A stretch of 64,000 nucleotides of DNA from JAPYTK01 sp964401935 (GTDB lineage: Bacteria > Myxococcota_A > Polyangia > Polyangiales > Polyangiaceae), in the NCBI GenBank assembly GCA_964401935.1, contig CAYOAL010000015.1, forward strand, positions 1-64,000, read 5' to 3'. The notes beneath the pieces are model-generated. The model worked only from the letters and a program-made list of their open reading frames with translations, was not told the DNA's origin and ran no database searches. Position 1 is the first letter of the stretch; each line of letters starts with the position of its first letter. Both the position numbers and the translations under genes were made by a program. Positions 8,788 through 17,556 of this stretch are shown here, piece after piece.

Positions 8788-8793
8788 TTGCAA
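8765..8793 (-). promoter_or_regulatory. sigma70-type promoter for the leftward carotenoid operon
   Basis: On the minus strand, -35 TTGCAA (8793-8788) and -10 TAGAGT (8770-8765) are 17 bp apart. It predicts a start near 8758, only about 10 nt before the crtL ATG. It completely overlaps the rightward promoter in mirror image, so the two RNA polymerases cannot bind at once. Confidence 0.6.
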
Positions 8794-8802
8794 TAGGTTT
8801 TC

Positions 8803-8827
8803 TCGACAAAAGTTGTACGTCGACAAA
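8803..8827. repeat. direct repeat TCGACAAA x2 downstream of the carotenoid promoter
   Basis: TCGACAAA occurs at 8803-8810 and 8820-8827, 17 bp apart, in the leader of the rightward operon. The intervening bases include TTGTAC. It may be a second regulator site or part of an extended operator. No protein can be assigned. Confidence 0.4.
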
Positions 8828-8843
8828 CAATGGCGGTAACTAC

Positions 8844-9935
8844 ATGATCTCTCTTCAGACAGACCCTCGACAGGCCCTTGCAAAGTGCCTACAGAGCCCC
8901 GGCGGGTTTGGCTGGTGGTATCTCGATCTGATCGAGCCGTCGGGAGACGGCATGGTGCTGATCTGGTCGTTCGGGCTGCCGTTCCTCCCCGGGGCACGCG
9001 CCCGATCGCGCCCGCTCGAGCGGCCGGCGCTCGGCGTGGCGGTGTACCGAGCGGGCCGTCCCGACTTCTATCTCTTGCAGGAGCTCGAGCCCGACGACGT
9101 CGCCATGGGACCGACCTCGTGGCAGTTCGGGCGAACGCAGATCCACCTCGAAGAGCACTCCGAGCGGCGACGGCTCACCGCGTCGCTCGACATGCCCATC
9201 CCGGCGTCCGACGCGCGACTACGAGGCAGCGTGGAGACGTCGGGGCCGGTGCCGCGCCTCCCGCGCTCGCTCGAGGGCGACCCTCGCCACGCCTGGACGC
9301 CGCTGTTCACGGCCTCGAGCGGCACCGCGGCGCTCACGTGGGGCGAGACACCGTCGGATCGCTACGTGGCCACCGGGCGCACCTACCTCGACGCGAACGC
9401 GAGCGACACACCGCTCGACGCGCTCGGCATCGAGGACTGGTGGTGGGGTCGGGTGGGCCTCGGCGAGCGCGAGCTGATCTACTACGTGGTGACCCCCGAG
9501 GACCGCTCGTCGGAGGCGGTGACGATGGTGCTCGTGGTGGAGCCCGACGGCGACGCGCGGCTCTTCCCGGCGGCCACGCTCACCTCCTCGAAGGCGCGGC
9601 GTGGCGTGTATGGGCTCTCTCATCCGCGCGAGCTGCGCGTCGAGGCGGACGGGCTCGACGTGGTGGTGTGCACCGAGGCCATCGTGGACGACGGGCCGTT
9701 CTACCTGCGCGCGCTCATCCGGGCCACCGCCGCAGACGGCGCCGAGGGGCGTGGGATCGCCGAGCGCGTGGTGCCGAGCCGCGTAGATCTGCGCTGGCAG
9801 CGCCCGTTCGTGCGGATGCGCAGCCATCGGGTGGGAGGCGACAACTCGTTGTGGCTGCCGCTCTTCAGCGGCAAGCGGCGGGGACGCTTGCGGCGGCTCG
9901 TGTCGCAGCTGTGGTCGCAAGAGGGGGCCGCGTGA
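8844..9935 (+). CDS. crtC: carotenoid 1,2-hydratase (CrtC family)
   Basis: 363 residues. CrtC adds water across the 1,2 double bond of an acyclic carotenoid end, giving a tertiary hydroxyl. Family signatures are the N-terminal WWYLDLIEPSGDG at about 19-31, an SFGLPFLPG segment, and the central GRTYLDANASDTPLD, which resembles the GxGYxDxNWG-type motif. It is the first gene of the rightward operon, with a GGCGG ribosome site upstream. The stop overlaps the next gene (GTGA). The hydroxyl it makes is the attachment point expected for the following glycosyltransferase. Confidence 0.85.
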   Translation: MISLQTDPRQALAKCLQSPGGFGWWYLDLIEPSGDGMVLIWSFGLPFLPGARARSRPLERPALGVAVYRAGRPDFYLLQELEPDDVAMGPTSWQFGRTQIHLEEHSERRRLTASLDMPIPASDARLRGSVETSGPVPRLPRSLEGDPRHAWTPLFTASSGTAALTWGETPSDRYVATGRTYLDANASDTPLDALGIEDWWWGRVGLGERELIYYVVTPEDRSSEAVTMVLVVEPDGDARLFPAATLTSSKARRGVYGLSHPRELRVEADGLDVVVCTEAIVDDGPFYLRALIRATAADGAEGRGIAERVVPSRVDLRWQRPFVRMRSHRVGGDNSLWLPLFSGKRRGRLRRLVSQLWSQEGAA

Positions 9936-11077
9936 GCACCCTCGCGCTTGCCCTGTTCGCCGCGCCGGCGTGCCTGCCGCTCGCGCTGTCGCTCGTGAAC
10001 GTGGTCACCTGGTCGCGGGGCAAGACCGGGGCACGCTTCGAGGGGGCGGTGAGCGTGCTCGTCCCTGCCCGGAACGAGGAAGCCAACATCGAGGCCTGTG
10101 TGCGCGCCATCGCGGCGAGTCGGCACCCCATCCGCGAGATCGTGGTGTTCGACGACCAGTCGACCGACGGCACGAGCGCGATCCTCGCGCGCCTCGAGCG
10201 GGAGCTCGACGTGCTGCGGGTGGTGAAGGGCGCTGGCGTCCCCGCCGGTTGGGTGGGCAAACCGCACGCCTGTCACCAGCTCGCCCGCCACGCCGAAGGC
10301 GAGCTCCTGGTGTTCGTCGACGCCGACACGCGGCTAAGCCCGGAGGCCATCGAGCGCATCGCGTCCCTCCACGCCGAGCACGACGCGGGAGTGGTGACGG
10401 CGGTGCCCCACCAGCGCATGGGCAGCTGGGGTGAGCGCCTGCTCATCCCCCTGTTGCTGCTCACGTACACCAGCTGGTTTCCGCTCGTGCTGGTGAGCAA
10501 GAGCCGTGACCCACGGTTTCTCGCCGCGAACGGTCAGCTCCTGGCAGTGCGCCGCGACACCTACGAGCGCATCGGCGGGTTCGAGGCGGTAGGGCACGAG
10601 ATCGTGGACGACGTCGCCTTCTGCAGGAACGCGAAGGTGAACGGGGAGCGGGTGGTGTTCGCCGACGGCACCCACATGGCTTCGTGTCGCATGTATCGCT
10701 CGCTCGGCGAGCTCTGGCGTGGCTTCTCCAAGAACATCTACGAGGGGCTCGGGGGCACGCTGGCAGCGCTCGCGTTGACGGTGCTGCTCTACGGCGGTGT
10801 GTTCGTGGCCCCCTATGTGGCGCTCGGCGCGGCGCTCACCGTCGCCCCCGCGCTCCTCCCGGCGGCGCTGTGCGGGGTGGCCGCCAACGTGCTCACGCGC
10901 GCGCTGTTGGTGGCGCGTTACCGCCACCCACTGCTCGGGATCGTGCTGCACCCGATCGCGGTGCTCGGGCTCCTCACGCTCGCCGTCAACTCGTTCCGTT
11001 GGAGCCGGCGTGGGCGCCTGCTCTGGGCAGGGCGTGCCTACGCGTCACGCTCCGCGCGCCTGGGGGCAGCGTCGTGA
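9932..11077 (+). CDS. family 2 glycosyltransferase, likely carotenoid glycosyltransferase
   Basis: 381 residues from a GTG start overlapping crtC. It starts with an N-terminal membrane segment. A GT2 catalytic core follows: VSVLVPARNEEANIEACVRA, DDQSTDGTS, the DxD motif DADTR, and a conserved ED-like EIVDDVAFC followed by WRGFSKN. It ends with two or three transmembrane helices. This layout matches membrane GT2 enzymes of the CrtQ/CruC/HpnB kind, which transfer sugars to carotenoids or hopanoids. Between crtC and an acyltransferase gene, transfer of a hexose to the 1'-hydroxyl made by CrtC is the simplest reading. Sugar identity is unknown. Confidence 0.8.
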   Translation: MSTLALALFAAPACLPLALSLVNVVTWSRGKTGARFEGAVSVLVPARNEEANIEACVRAIAASRHPIREIVVFDDQSTDGTSAILARLERELDVLRVVKGAGVPAGWVGKPHACHQLARHAEGELLVFVDADTRLSPEAIERIASLHAEHDAGVVTAVPHQRMGSWGERLLIPLLLLTYTSWFPLVLVSKSRDPRFLAANGQLLAVRRDTYERIGGFEAVGHEIVDDVAFCRNAKVNGERVVFADGTHMASCRMYRSLGELWRGFSKNIYEGLGGTLAALALTVLLYGGVFVAPYVALGAALTVAPALLPAALCGVAANVLTRALLVARYRHPLLGIVLHPIAVLGLLTLAVNSFRWSRRGRLLWAGRAYASRSARLGAAS

Positions 11078-11844
11078 GTCGCCGCAACTCTACGGCGCTC
11101 CGGCTCGCGCGCCCCTACGTGCGGCGGCGCTTGCGGCGGGCTTTCGACGGCGTGTTCGTGGAAGGTGCCGACGCGGTGCGCACGAGCGCCGCTCGCGAGC
11201 CGCTGCTCATCGCCGCCAATCACGTGTGCTGGTGGGACGCGCTCACCATCCTCGCCCTCGACGCGTCGCTCGACACGCGCAGCCACTGCTTGATGGACGC
11301 CGAAAACCTCGCACGGCTCCCCTTCTTTGGCTGGGTGGGCGCGGTGCCGCTCGACCGCTCGTCGCCGCGAGCGAGCATGCGCGATCTCCAGCAGGCCCTC
11401 GAGCTCGTGGCGCGCCCGAGCGACGCGCTGTGGATCTTCCCCCAAGGACGGCAGCGGCCGGCCCACCTGCGTCCTCTCGAGCTCTCGCCGGGCGTCGCGT
11501 GGTTGGCGCGGAAGGCGGGCGTAGCCGTCGTTCCGCTGTCGCTCAACTACCTCTTTCGCGAGGCCCCCGAGCCGGCGGTGGTGGCGAGCTTCGGGAGGCC
11601 GTTGCCACCTCCAGGCCGCCGCTCGTCCAACGCGACCAGCTGGCTCGCCGACCTCGAACGCGCGCTCGTCTCCGGGCTCGAGCGCTGCGATCGATTCATC
11701 GTGTCGGGCGCGGGCTCGTTCGCCGAGCTCGTTGCCCCCCGGCGTGGTGCGAGCGTGCCCGTCGCCGGACGTTTGCTGGCCAAGGTCGCGGGCGACGCAG
11801 CGCGCCCCGCCATCGCGCCCGAAGACGGCGCAAGGAGAGCGTGA
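11074..11844 (+). CDS. PlsC-type acyltransferase, likely carotenoid-glycoside acyltransferase
   Basis: 256 residues from a GTG start overlapping the glycosyltransferase stop (GTGA). The acyltransferase HX4D motif is NHVCWWD near residue 48. A VPLDRS segment and an FPQGRQRP motif (the family's FPEG/S block with Gln for Glu) follow. Members of this superfamily acylate glycerol phosphate; in carotenoid clusters (CruD-like) they put a fatty acid on the carotenoid sugar. Context strongly favours the second role here. The C-terminal 60 residues are variable. Confidence 0.8.
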   Translation: MSRRNSTALRLARPYVRRRLRRAFDGVFVEGADAVRTSAAREPLLIAANHVCWWDALTILALDASLDTRSHCLMDAENLARLPFFGWVGAVPLDRSSPRASMRDLQQALELVARPSDALWIFPQGRQRPAHLRPLELSPGVAWLARKAGVAVVPLSLNYLFREAPEPAVVASFGRPLPPPGRRSSNATSWLADLERALVSGLERCDRFIVSGAGSFAELVAPRRGASVPVAGRLLAKVAGDAARPAIAPEDGARRA

Positions 11845-11846
11845 AC

Positions 11847-13343
11847 ATGGTGGATGCCGTCGTCGTGGGGGCAGGGGTGGGAGGGCTCGCGAGCGCGATC
11901 GCCCTCGGGGCCCGAGGCATGGAGGTGCTCGTGCTCGAGGCCGGCGCGATGGTCGGTGGCAAGGCCGCCATCACCGTCGTCGACGGCGTAGAGGTCGACA
12001 CCGGACCGAGCGTGCTGACGATGCCCGACGTGTTCCGCACGCTCTTCGCGGCCGCCGGCACACGGCTCGAGGACGAGCTCGTGTTGCTCGAGCCGAGCCC
12101 TGGTTTTCGCTATCTCTACCCCGACGGGGTGGTGCTCGACGTTCACCACCACCTCGAGGACACGCTCGCTTCCGTGAGCCAAAGCCTCGGCCCTCTCGCC
12201 GCCGACGAGCTCGCCGCGTTCCTCGCCTACGCGGAGCGGATCTGGGACGCGGCGGCCCCTGCCTTCGTGTACGGCGACGCCCCCACCTGGAAGACGCTGC
12301 TCGGCGGGGGCCTCGGTCAGCTCGCGAAGTTTTCGCGCATCGATCCTCTCTCGACGCTGTGGGGCGCGATCGAGCGCCGCGTGCGCTCCCCCCACCTCCG
12401 AATGCTCCTCGCGCGCTACGCCACCTACAACGGGTCGGACGCCCGGAGGGCTCCAGCCACGCTGAGCTGCATCGCCCACGTCGAGCTCGCCTTGGGCGGC
12501 TACGGTGTGCTCGGCGGGATGTACGAGCTGGTCCGCGCGCTCGAGCGGGTCGCCGCACGGATGGGCGTGCAGATCCGCTGCTCCTCGCCGGTGGCTCGGA
12601 TCGTCGTGACGGACGGAGCGGTGAGGGGGGTGGCGCTCGCGGACGGCTCGGTGGTGGCCACGCGCCACGTCGTGGCCAACGCCGACGTGGCGGCGGTGAC
12701 GGGCGCCCTGCTCGAGCCGCACGTGCGCCACGGCATCCGCGACGACCAGACCCCCTCGATGTCGGGCTACAACGCGGTGGTCAAGGCACGGCGAGCAGAG
12801 CGCGTGGCTCACACGGTGCTCTTCCCCGACGACTACCTCGAGGAGTTTGCCGACATCTTCGATCGCGATCGCCCGCCGGCCAGCCCCACCGTCTACGTGT
12901 GCGCCCAGGAGGCGTGCCATCGGCGGCCGAGCTGGCTCGAGCACGAGCCCCTCTTTCTGATGTGCAACGCGCCGGCGGAGCCCGCCCGAAGCCCACGTGA
13001 CGACGCCGTGTGGCGAGAGCTCGACGTGGTGATGATGCAGCGCCTCGAGGCAGCGGGGCTGCTCGACGCCTCCGACCGCGTGTTGTGGCGCCGCACCCCG
13101 CGCGAGCTCGCGGAGCGCTTCCCAGGCAGCCGAGGCTCGATCTACGGCTCGGCGAGCAACAACACCACCGCCGCGTTCCAACGCCCGAAGAACCGCGTCG
13201 ATGGCGTTCGGGGGCTCTTCTTGGCCTCTGGCAGCGCACACCCCGGCGGGGGCGTACCTCTCGCGGCCCTCTCGGGGATGGCGGCTGCACGCGCCGTCGC
13301 CCACGACGCCGCTCAACAAGCGCGGCTGAGGCGCACTGGCTGA
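11847..13343 (+). CDS. crtD: carotenoid 3,4-desaturase-like FAD enzyme (CrtD type)
   Basis: 498 residues. An AAGGAG ribosome site lies 9 nt before the ATG at 11847; an in-frame GTG at 11841 is a weaker option. FAD site: AVVVGAGVGGLASAIALGARG near the N-terminus, then EAGAMVGGKA. The C-terminal desaturase signature is LFLASGSAHPGGGVPLAALSG. It belongs to the CrtI/CrtD family. Because crtI is in the other operon and this gene follows crtC, I assign it the CrtD role: introducing the 3',4' double bond in a 1'-hydroxylated end. Sequence alone does not separate CrtD from CrtI with full certainty. Confidence 0.8.
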   Translation: MVDAVVVGAGVGGLASAIALGARGMEVLVLEAGAMVGGKAAITVVDGVEVDTGPSVLTMPDVFRTLFAAAGTRLEDELVLLEPSPGFRYLYPDGVVLDVHHHLEDTLASVSQSLGPLAADELAAFLAYAERIWDAAAPAFVYGDAPTWKTLLGGGLGQLAKFSRIDPLSTLWGAIERRVRSPHLRMLLARYATYNGSDARRAPATLSCIAHVELALGGYGVLGGMYELVRALERVAARMGVQIRCSSPVARIVVTDGAVRGVALADGSVVATRHVVANADVAAVTGALLEPHVRHGIRDDQTPSMSGYNAVVKARRAERVAHTVLFPDDYLEEFADIFDRDRPPASPTVYVCAQEACHRRPSWLEHEPLFLMCNAPAEPARSPRDDAVWRELDVVMMQRLEAAGLLDASDRVLWRRTPRELAERFPGSRGSIYGSASNNTTAAFQRPKNRVDGVRGLFLASGSAHPGGGVPLAALSGMAAARAVAHDAAQQARLRRTG

Positions 13344-13363
13344 CTCGAGCAACGAGGAACATC

Positions 13364-14134
13364 ATGAACGACGACAATAAACTCCGTTGGCTGTCCCACC
13401 TCGCCCTCGCCGGCGCGGTGGGCATCGCCGCCCTCGCGGCGACCTCCCACATCAACGCCGCCGAAGACTACTCCGGGAGGTGGGTGATGGCGCAGCTCAC
13501 CACCACCGTGGCCGAGGTGCCGGTGGTGGGGAAGATCTACGCGACCTCGCGGCTCGTCACGCTGCACGACCTCGTCCACGAGGGCGAGCGTCTGAGCGGC
13601 GCAGGCCAAATCTGCCGGCTCGAGCTCGACAGCGGCAGCCGCCTCGTGAAGACGATCCTCCCCGCTGCTTTCATCCGCTCGCTGCCGAGGCCGATGATCG
13701 ACGCGACGGTGAAGATCGACGATGGGCTCATCAAGTTCAGCCAGAAGAAGCAGACCATCGTGGTCGGCGCGGAGCTGAAGCGACCCCACAAGGACAAGCT
13801 CCCCACCTCTCCCAAAGACTCGCGGGTGCGCGATCAGGACGGCGACGACAAGCCTGGCGTCACCATCAAGATCGACGGCATCGTGAGCGGTGACATCTAC
13901 GTGGCCCAGCGCACCTGGACGCGCCTCAAAGGCACCAAGCGCGTGGACGAGTCGTTTCAGGGCAACGTGTCCTTCGGCAACGAGCAGTCGATCCTCGAGG
14001 CCACCTCCTCGCTCCTCGAGGACGCGCCGGAGGCCAAGCCGCTCCCCGACAAGAGCTGGTTCCGCCTGATGCGGGTGAGCAAGGACGCCACCTGCAAAGA
14101 CGCGCGCCGCGCCACCAACGACTGGCTCGACTGA
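13364..14134 (+). CDS. exported protein of unknown function in carotenoid operon
   Basis: 256 residues. The N-terminus is a signal peptide (hydrophobic segment LALAGAVGIAALAATS, probable cleavage after INAA near residue 33). The mature part starts with DYSGRWVMAQLTTT and is rich in beta-prone Lys/Ile/Val stretches. It includes a Lys/Asp-rich loop at about 145-165 and two late cysteines are absent from the core. The ATG is preceded by an AGGA site. It lies 20 bp after crtD and 10 bp before crtU, so it is almost certainly co-transcribed. I do not recognise the family. A periplasmic role in carrying or binding the glyco-carotenoid is a guess from position only. Confidence 0.8.
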   Translation: MNDDNKLRWLSHLALAGAVGIAALAATSHINAAEDYSGRWVMAQLTTTVAEVPVVGKIYATSRLVTLHDLVHEGERLSGAGQICRLELDSGSRLVKTILPAAFIRSLPRPMIDATVKIDDGLIKFSQKKQTIVVGAELKRPHKDKLPTSPKDSRVRDQDGDDKPGVTIKIDGIVSGDIYVAQRTWTRLKGTKRVDESFQGNVSFGNEQSILEATSSLLEDAPEAKPLPDKSWFRLMRVSKDATCKDARRATNDWLD

Positions 14135-14144
14135 GGATCCCGCC

Positions 14145-15857
14145 ATGACCACCACCCCCTGGCTCCTCGCTGGGCTCGCCGTCATGCTCGGCGGGTTCTG
14201 GCTCCGCTGGCGCCGCCTCACCCCGGCCGAACGAACCTTCTTCACGCTCCGCAACGCGCTCGCGAGGCTGATTCGCCGCCGCTTCGGTGGGTATGAGCAG
14301 CGGGTGAACGAGGTTGACGACACCGCGCCCGTCCGTCTGCCCGCCGACGCGGAGCCGAAGCGGGTGCTGGTGATCGGGGGAGGCCTCGCCGGGATCTCGA
14401 GCGCCGCCAACCTCGCCGAGCGCGGGTTCTGCGTGACCCTCCGCGAACGCGACCCGTACCTCGGCGGCAAGGTGGGCGCGTGGACGATCACTGCCGACGA
14501 TGGCACCGAGCTCGAAGTGGAGCACGGCTTCCACGCATTTTTTCGGCACTATTACAACCTGCAGCGCTTCCTTCGGCGCACCGGCGCCAGCGAGCACCTC
14601 ACCCCCATCGACGACTACCTCATCCTGGAGCAGAGCGGGCGCGCGTGGCGCTTTCGCGACGTGGAAGCCAGCCCCGTGCTCAACCTGGTGGCGCTGGCCA
14701 AGGGGGGCCTCTACCGCTTTCGCGACATCCTGCTCGGCCCGGCGCTCCACGAGATGGACGTGTTCTTGAAGTACGACGAGCGCGACACCTTCGCCGCGCT
14801 CGACGACGTGAGCTATCGCTCGTTCGCAGAGAAGGCCCAGCTCCCCGCGAAGCTACGCCTGGTGTTCAACACCTTCGCGCGCGCCTTCTTCGCCGACGAA
14901 GCTCGCATGAGCATGGCGGAGCTGGTGAAGAGCTTTCACTTCTTCTACCTGAGCCACGACCACGGCCTGCTCTACGACTACCCACGCGGCGACTACCAAC
15001 AGACGGTGCTCGCGCCCTTACGGCGCTACCTCGAGCACCACGGCGTCGACATCCAGCTCGGGCGGGGCGTGGAGGCGCTCCGTCGGTCGGGGACGGGGTT
15101 CGAGGTGGACGGCGAGCGGTTCGACTACGTCGTGCTCGCCACCAACTCGGTGGGGGCCAGCCGCATCGCCGCGACATCTCCCGAGTTGTCGACCGAGAGC
15201 CCGCGCCTCGCCCGCGAGCTCTCCGCGCTCCGTCCCTCGCAGCGCTACGCGGTGCTGCGGCTGTGGCTCGACCGCGAGCTGCGCGACGACATCCCGGTCT
15301 TCGTGGCCACCGAGCGGGAGCGCGTGCTCGACGCCGTCACCGCCTATCATCGCATCACCGCACAGGCGCGGAGCTGGGCCGCGGCGCACGCCGGGAGCGT
15401 GCTCGAGCTCCACTCCTACGCGGTGCCCGACGACGTACCCGACGAGGCCGTGGCTCCCCTCCTCTTCGAGGAGCTCCTGCGCTTCTTCCCCGAGCTCGCC
15501 GGCGCGCGCATCACGCATCGGCACCTCCAGCTGAACGCGAACTTCACGGCGTTCCACGTGGGCATGGCGAGGGAGCGCCCGAGCACCGAGACCGATGTGT
15601 CGGGCCTCTACCTCGCTGGCGACTGGGTGAAGCTCCCCATCCCCGCCATGCTCATGGAGGCCGCGTACAGCTCGGGCCTCTACGCCGCCAACGCGATCCT
15701 CGCGCGCGAGGGGCTTCGAACCCACCCGGTGTTCAGCGTCCCCCGCCGCGGCCTCCTCGCTGGGCTCCCCTCACCGCCCAAGCGACGCGCGGCCAGGGCG
15801 CGGCCAGCCGGAGACTGGGCCCCCAACGCCCGCGACGACGGGGCTCGGGCCCTCTGA
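14145..15857 (+). CDS. crtU: CrtU/CruE-type carotenoid beta-ring desaturase/methyltransferase
   Basis: 570 residues. An N-terminal membrane-prone helix is followed by the FAD site RVLVIGGGLAGISSAANLAE at about 73, then the segment EHGFHAFFRHYYNLQRFLRR, highly characteristic of CrtU-like enzymes. The C-terminus has the flavin contact LYLAGDWVKLPIPAMLMEAA and a basic tail. Known CrtU/CruE enzymes convert beta-rings to aromatic phi- or chi-rings by desaturation with methyl migration (isorenieratene, chlorobactene). As the last gene of the rightward operon it probably acts on the ring made by CrtL. Other FAD oxidoreductase roles cannot be excluded. Confidence 0.78.
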   Translation: MTTTPWLLAGLAVMLGGFWLRWRRLTPAERTFFTLRNALARLIRRRFGGYEQRVNEVDDTAPVRLPADAEPKRVLVIGGGLAGISSAANLAERGFCVTLRERDPYLGGKVGAWTITADDGTELEVEHGFHAFFRHYYNLQRFLRRTGASEHLTPIDDYLILEQSGRAWRFRDVEASPVLNLVALAKGGLYRFRDILLGPALHEMDVFLKYDERDTFAALDDVSYRSFAEKAQLPAKLRLVFNTFARAFFADEARMSMAELVKSFHFFYLSHDHGLLYDYPRGDYQQTVLAPLRRYLEHHGVDIQLGRGVEALRRSGTGFEVDGERFDYVVLATNSVGASRIAATSPELSTESPRLARELSALRPSQRYAVLRLWLDRELRDDIPVFVATERERVLDAVTAYHRITAQARSWAAAHAGSVLELHSYAVPDDVPDEAVAPLLFEELLRFFPELAGARITHRHLQLNANFTAFHVGMARERPSTETDVSGLYLAGDWVKLPIPAMLMEAAYSSGLYAANAILAREGLRTHPVFSVPRRGLLAGLPSPPKRRAARARPAGDWAPNARDDGARAL

Positions 15858-15949
15858 GCGACACGCCCCTGGCCCGAGGTCAGGATCTCGTGGTGTGCGG
15901 AGCCGGCTGCCGCGGAGGCGCCGAGGTATGAGACATCGCCTCTTCAGGG

Positions 15950-17377
15950 CTAGAGCTTCCTGAGCGCTCGGCCCACCGCGCCGAGAAAGCCCCCCAAGCT
16001 CGGCAGCGTGACGCCGTTGGCTTTGCAGACGGCCTCGAGCTGGAGCTTGGCGTAGTCGGCCTCGCTGCCATGCCGACTTCGCGCTGAAGCATCCATCGCG
16101 AGCCAGTGGGCGCGCGCCAGCGGATCGACTCGCTTGGGGAGGGCGTCGAACTTCGGGTTGTCGTCCCGACCCGGGGTCTGCAGAATCTTCAACGCGCGTT
16201 CGAGAACCGCCGAGGCGGGCAACGACGGCGCGAGCTGCCTGACCGCGTGGAGCATGTTCGCGGGGACCTGGTCGGGGGCGAGCTCGATCATCTGCAAGGC
16301 GATCTTCTCGATGGCGGTCGCGTCGCTCGCCGCGAGCGGTGCCGCCGCGTGGTGGGTTGGCGCAACGATATGCGCGGGGGCCGCGGCATGGGCGGTGGGC
16401 GAGGGCACGGCCTCGGCCGGTGGTAGGAAGCTCGGCGCTCCCTCTCGACTCACCGCGTGGCATGCATAGCGCCCGTAGAGCGGATGGTTCAACTCATAGA
16501 AGGCCACCTCGTAGGTGCCGGCCTCCATCTTCACCGCGTAGGCGCCGGGTTCGCCGAGCCGTCGCGCCTCCGTGTTGCCGATCGTGATCGGCGCGCTCAC
16601 GGTGCCGACGAGTTGCAGGCGGAGAGAATCCGCCGGCGCGGATTCGTCCTCGTGGCGCAACACGTCGCTGCCCGAGAAGCGACCCCAGTGCACCACCAGG
16701 ACGCCGCTGGGGAGCGCGATCCCCCTTCGGTCCAGGTGGGGTTGGCGTGTCGCGCCTGGCATGCCGCCGGTGATCAGGGGCTCCGGCTGCGCCTTCTCCG
16801 AGAAGATCAGCACGGCATGGTCGGCGGCGCCGGTCGGCCCACACGCCACCGCCAAGTAGTGTCCGGCGCTCGCGCTCGAGAACGCGATGAGCGGCGGGGC
16901 GGTGTTGCCGGGCTCCGACGGGAACGTCGCCACGCGATCGGTGAGCTCGTGCATGGCCTCTTGGTCGGAGACACGATCGTAGAACAGCCGCAGCACTTCG
17001 CGCTCGTTCAGCCAGAAGCTCTCCGCGTAGGCGGTCTCCGCGTTCAAGCGGAAGCTCGCGCGCGTGTCCTGTGGCACGAGACCCGGCGTGGTCGTCAGGG
17101 CGTGGTTCCGAAGGTGGCCGTAGAGCGCACGCGCTTGCTCCTCGTCGGCGAGCAGATGCGCGCCCGGGGCGGCCGGCCAGCCCTGTGCCGCTTCGATGAG
17201 CGAGCCTCGCGCGCGGCAGATCCAGCGGCTCCCCGGCTCGGTGCCGCCGTAGCGCCGAAGGATCGACGCGTCGCCGGCGATGAACAGGCCGCAGCTCTCT
17301 TGGGCGGCGACGATCGGATCGGTGACCGGATGCGCCGGCGCCCCGCTGAGCGTCCCCATGAAGTCGAGACCAGGCAT
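15950..17377 (-). CDS. hypothetical protein, His/Ala-rich linker
   Basis: 475 residues, family not recognised. No signal peptide or membrane helix is evident. About 1-310 looks like one globular region with several beta-rich stretches (for example GAYAVKMEAGTYEVAFYELNH). A low-complexity Pro/Ala/His linker lies at about 320-350, and a C-terminal helical domain of about 120 residues ends in LGAVGRALRKL. It converges on crtU (92 bp apart) and diverges from the three tandem paralogues that start 179 bp away. It may belong with that T6SS-like island rather than with the carotenoid genes. That is context only. Confidence 0.75.
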   Translation of the reverse strand: MPGLDFMGTLSGAPAHPVTDPIVAAQESCGLFIAGDASILRRYGGTEPGSRWICRARGSLIEAAQGWPAAPGAHLLADEEQARALYGHLRNHALTTTPGLVPQDTRASFRLNAETAYAESFWLNEREVLRLFYDRVSDQEAMHELTDRVATFPSEPGNTAPPLIAFSSASAGHYLAVACGPTGAADHAVLIFSEKAQPEPLITGGMPGATRQPHLDRRGIALPSGVLVVHWGRFSGSDVLRHEDESAPADSLRLQLVGTVSAPITIGNTEARRLGEPGAYAVKMEAGTYEVAFYELNHPLYGRYACHAVSREGAPSFLPPAEAVPSPTAHAAAPAHIVAPTHHAAAPLAASDATAIEKIALQMIELAPDQVPANMLHAVRQLAPSLPASAVLERALKILQTPGRDDNPKFDALPKRVDPLARAHWLAMDASARSRHGSEADYAKLQLEAVCKANGVTLPSLGGFLGAVGRALRKL

Positions 17378-17556
17378 GAGGCGACGCTACATCACCCGAA
17401 GGACGCGGATGACCTCGAATCCGGCCGCTCGGCGGAAGACGCCCGCGACGCGACACCCGTGAAGCGGATGGCCAAGAAGCCAAGGAGAGCTGCGAGCCCC
17501 TGCGAGGAGCGCGAATCGGTTGACGATGGGTGAGAGCGGGGGTCTTCTAGAGATTC

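Larger units (their letters stand above)
8753..8799. promoter_or_regulatory. perfect 15-bp inverted repeat, candidate CarH operator
   Basis: AACCTATTGCAAACT at 8753-8767 and its exact reverse complement at 8785-8799 are separated by 17 bp, placing the arm centres 32 bp apart (about three helical turns). The segment 8747-8763 is itself a small palindrome (TGCAATA-ACC-TATTGCA). The site lies in an AT-rich island between the divergent crtL and crtC operons and overlaps the core promoters of both. A multimeric MerR-type repressor such as the CarH encoded at 3107-4006 is the obvious candidate ligand. The binding itself is inferred. Confidence 0.75.
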
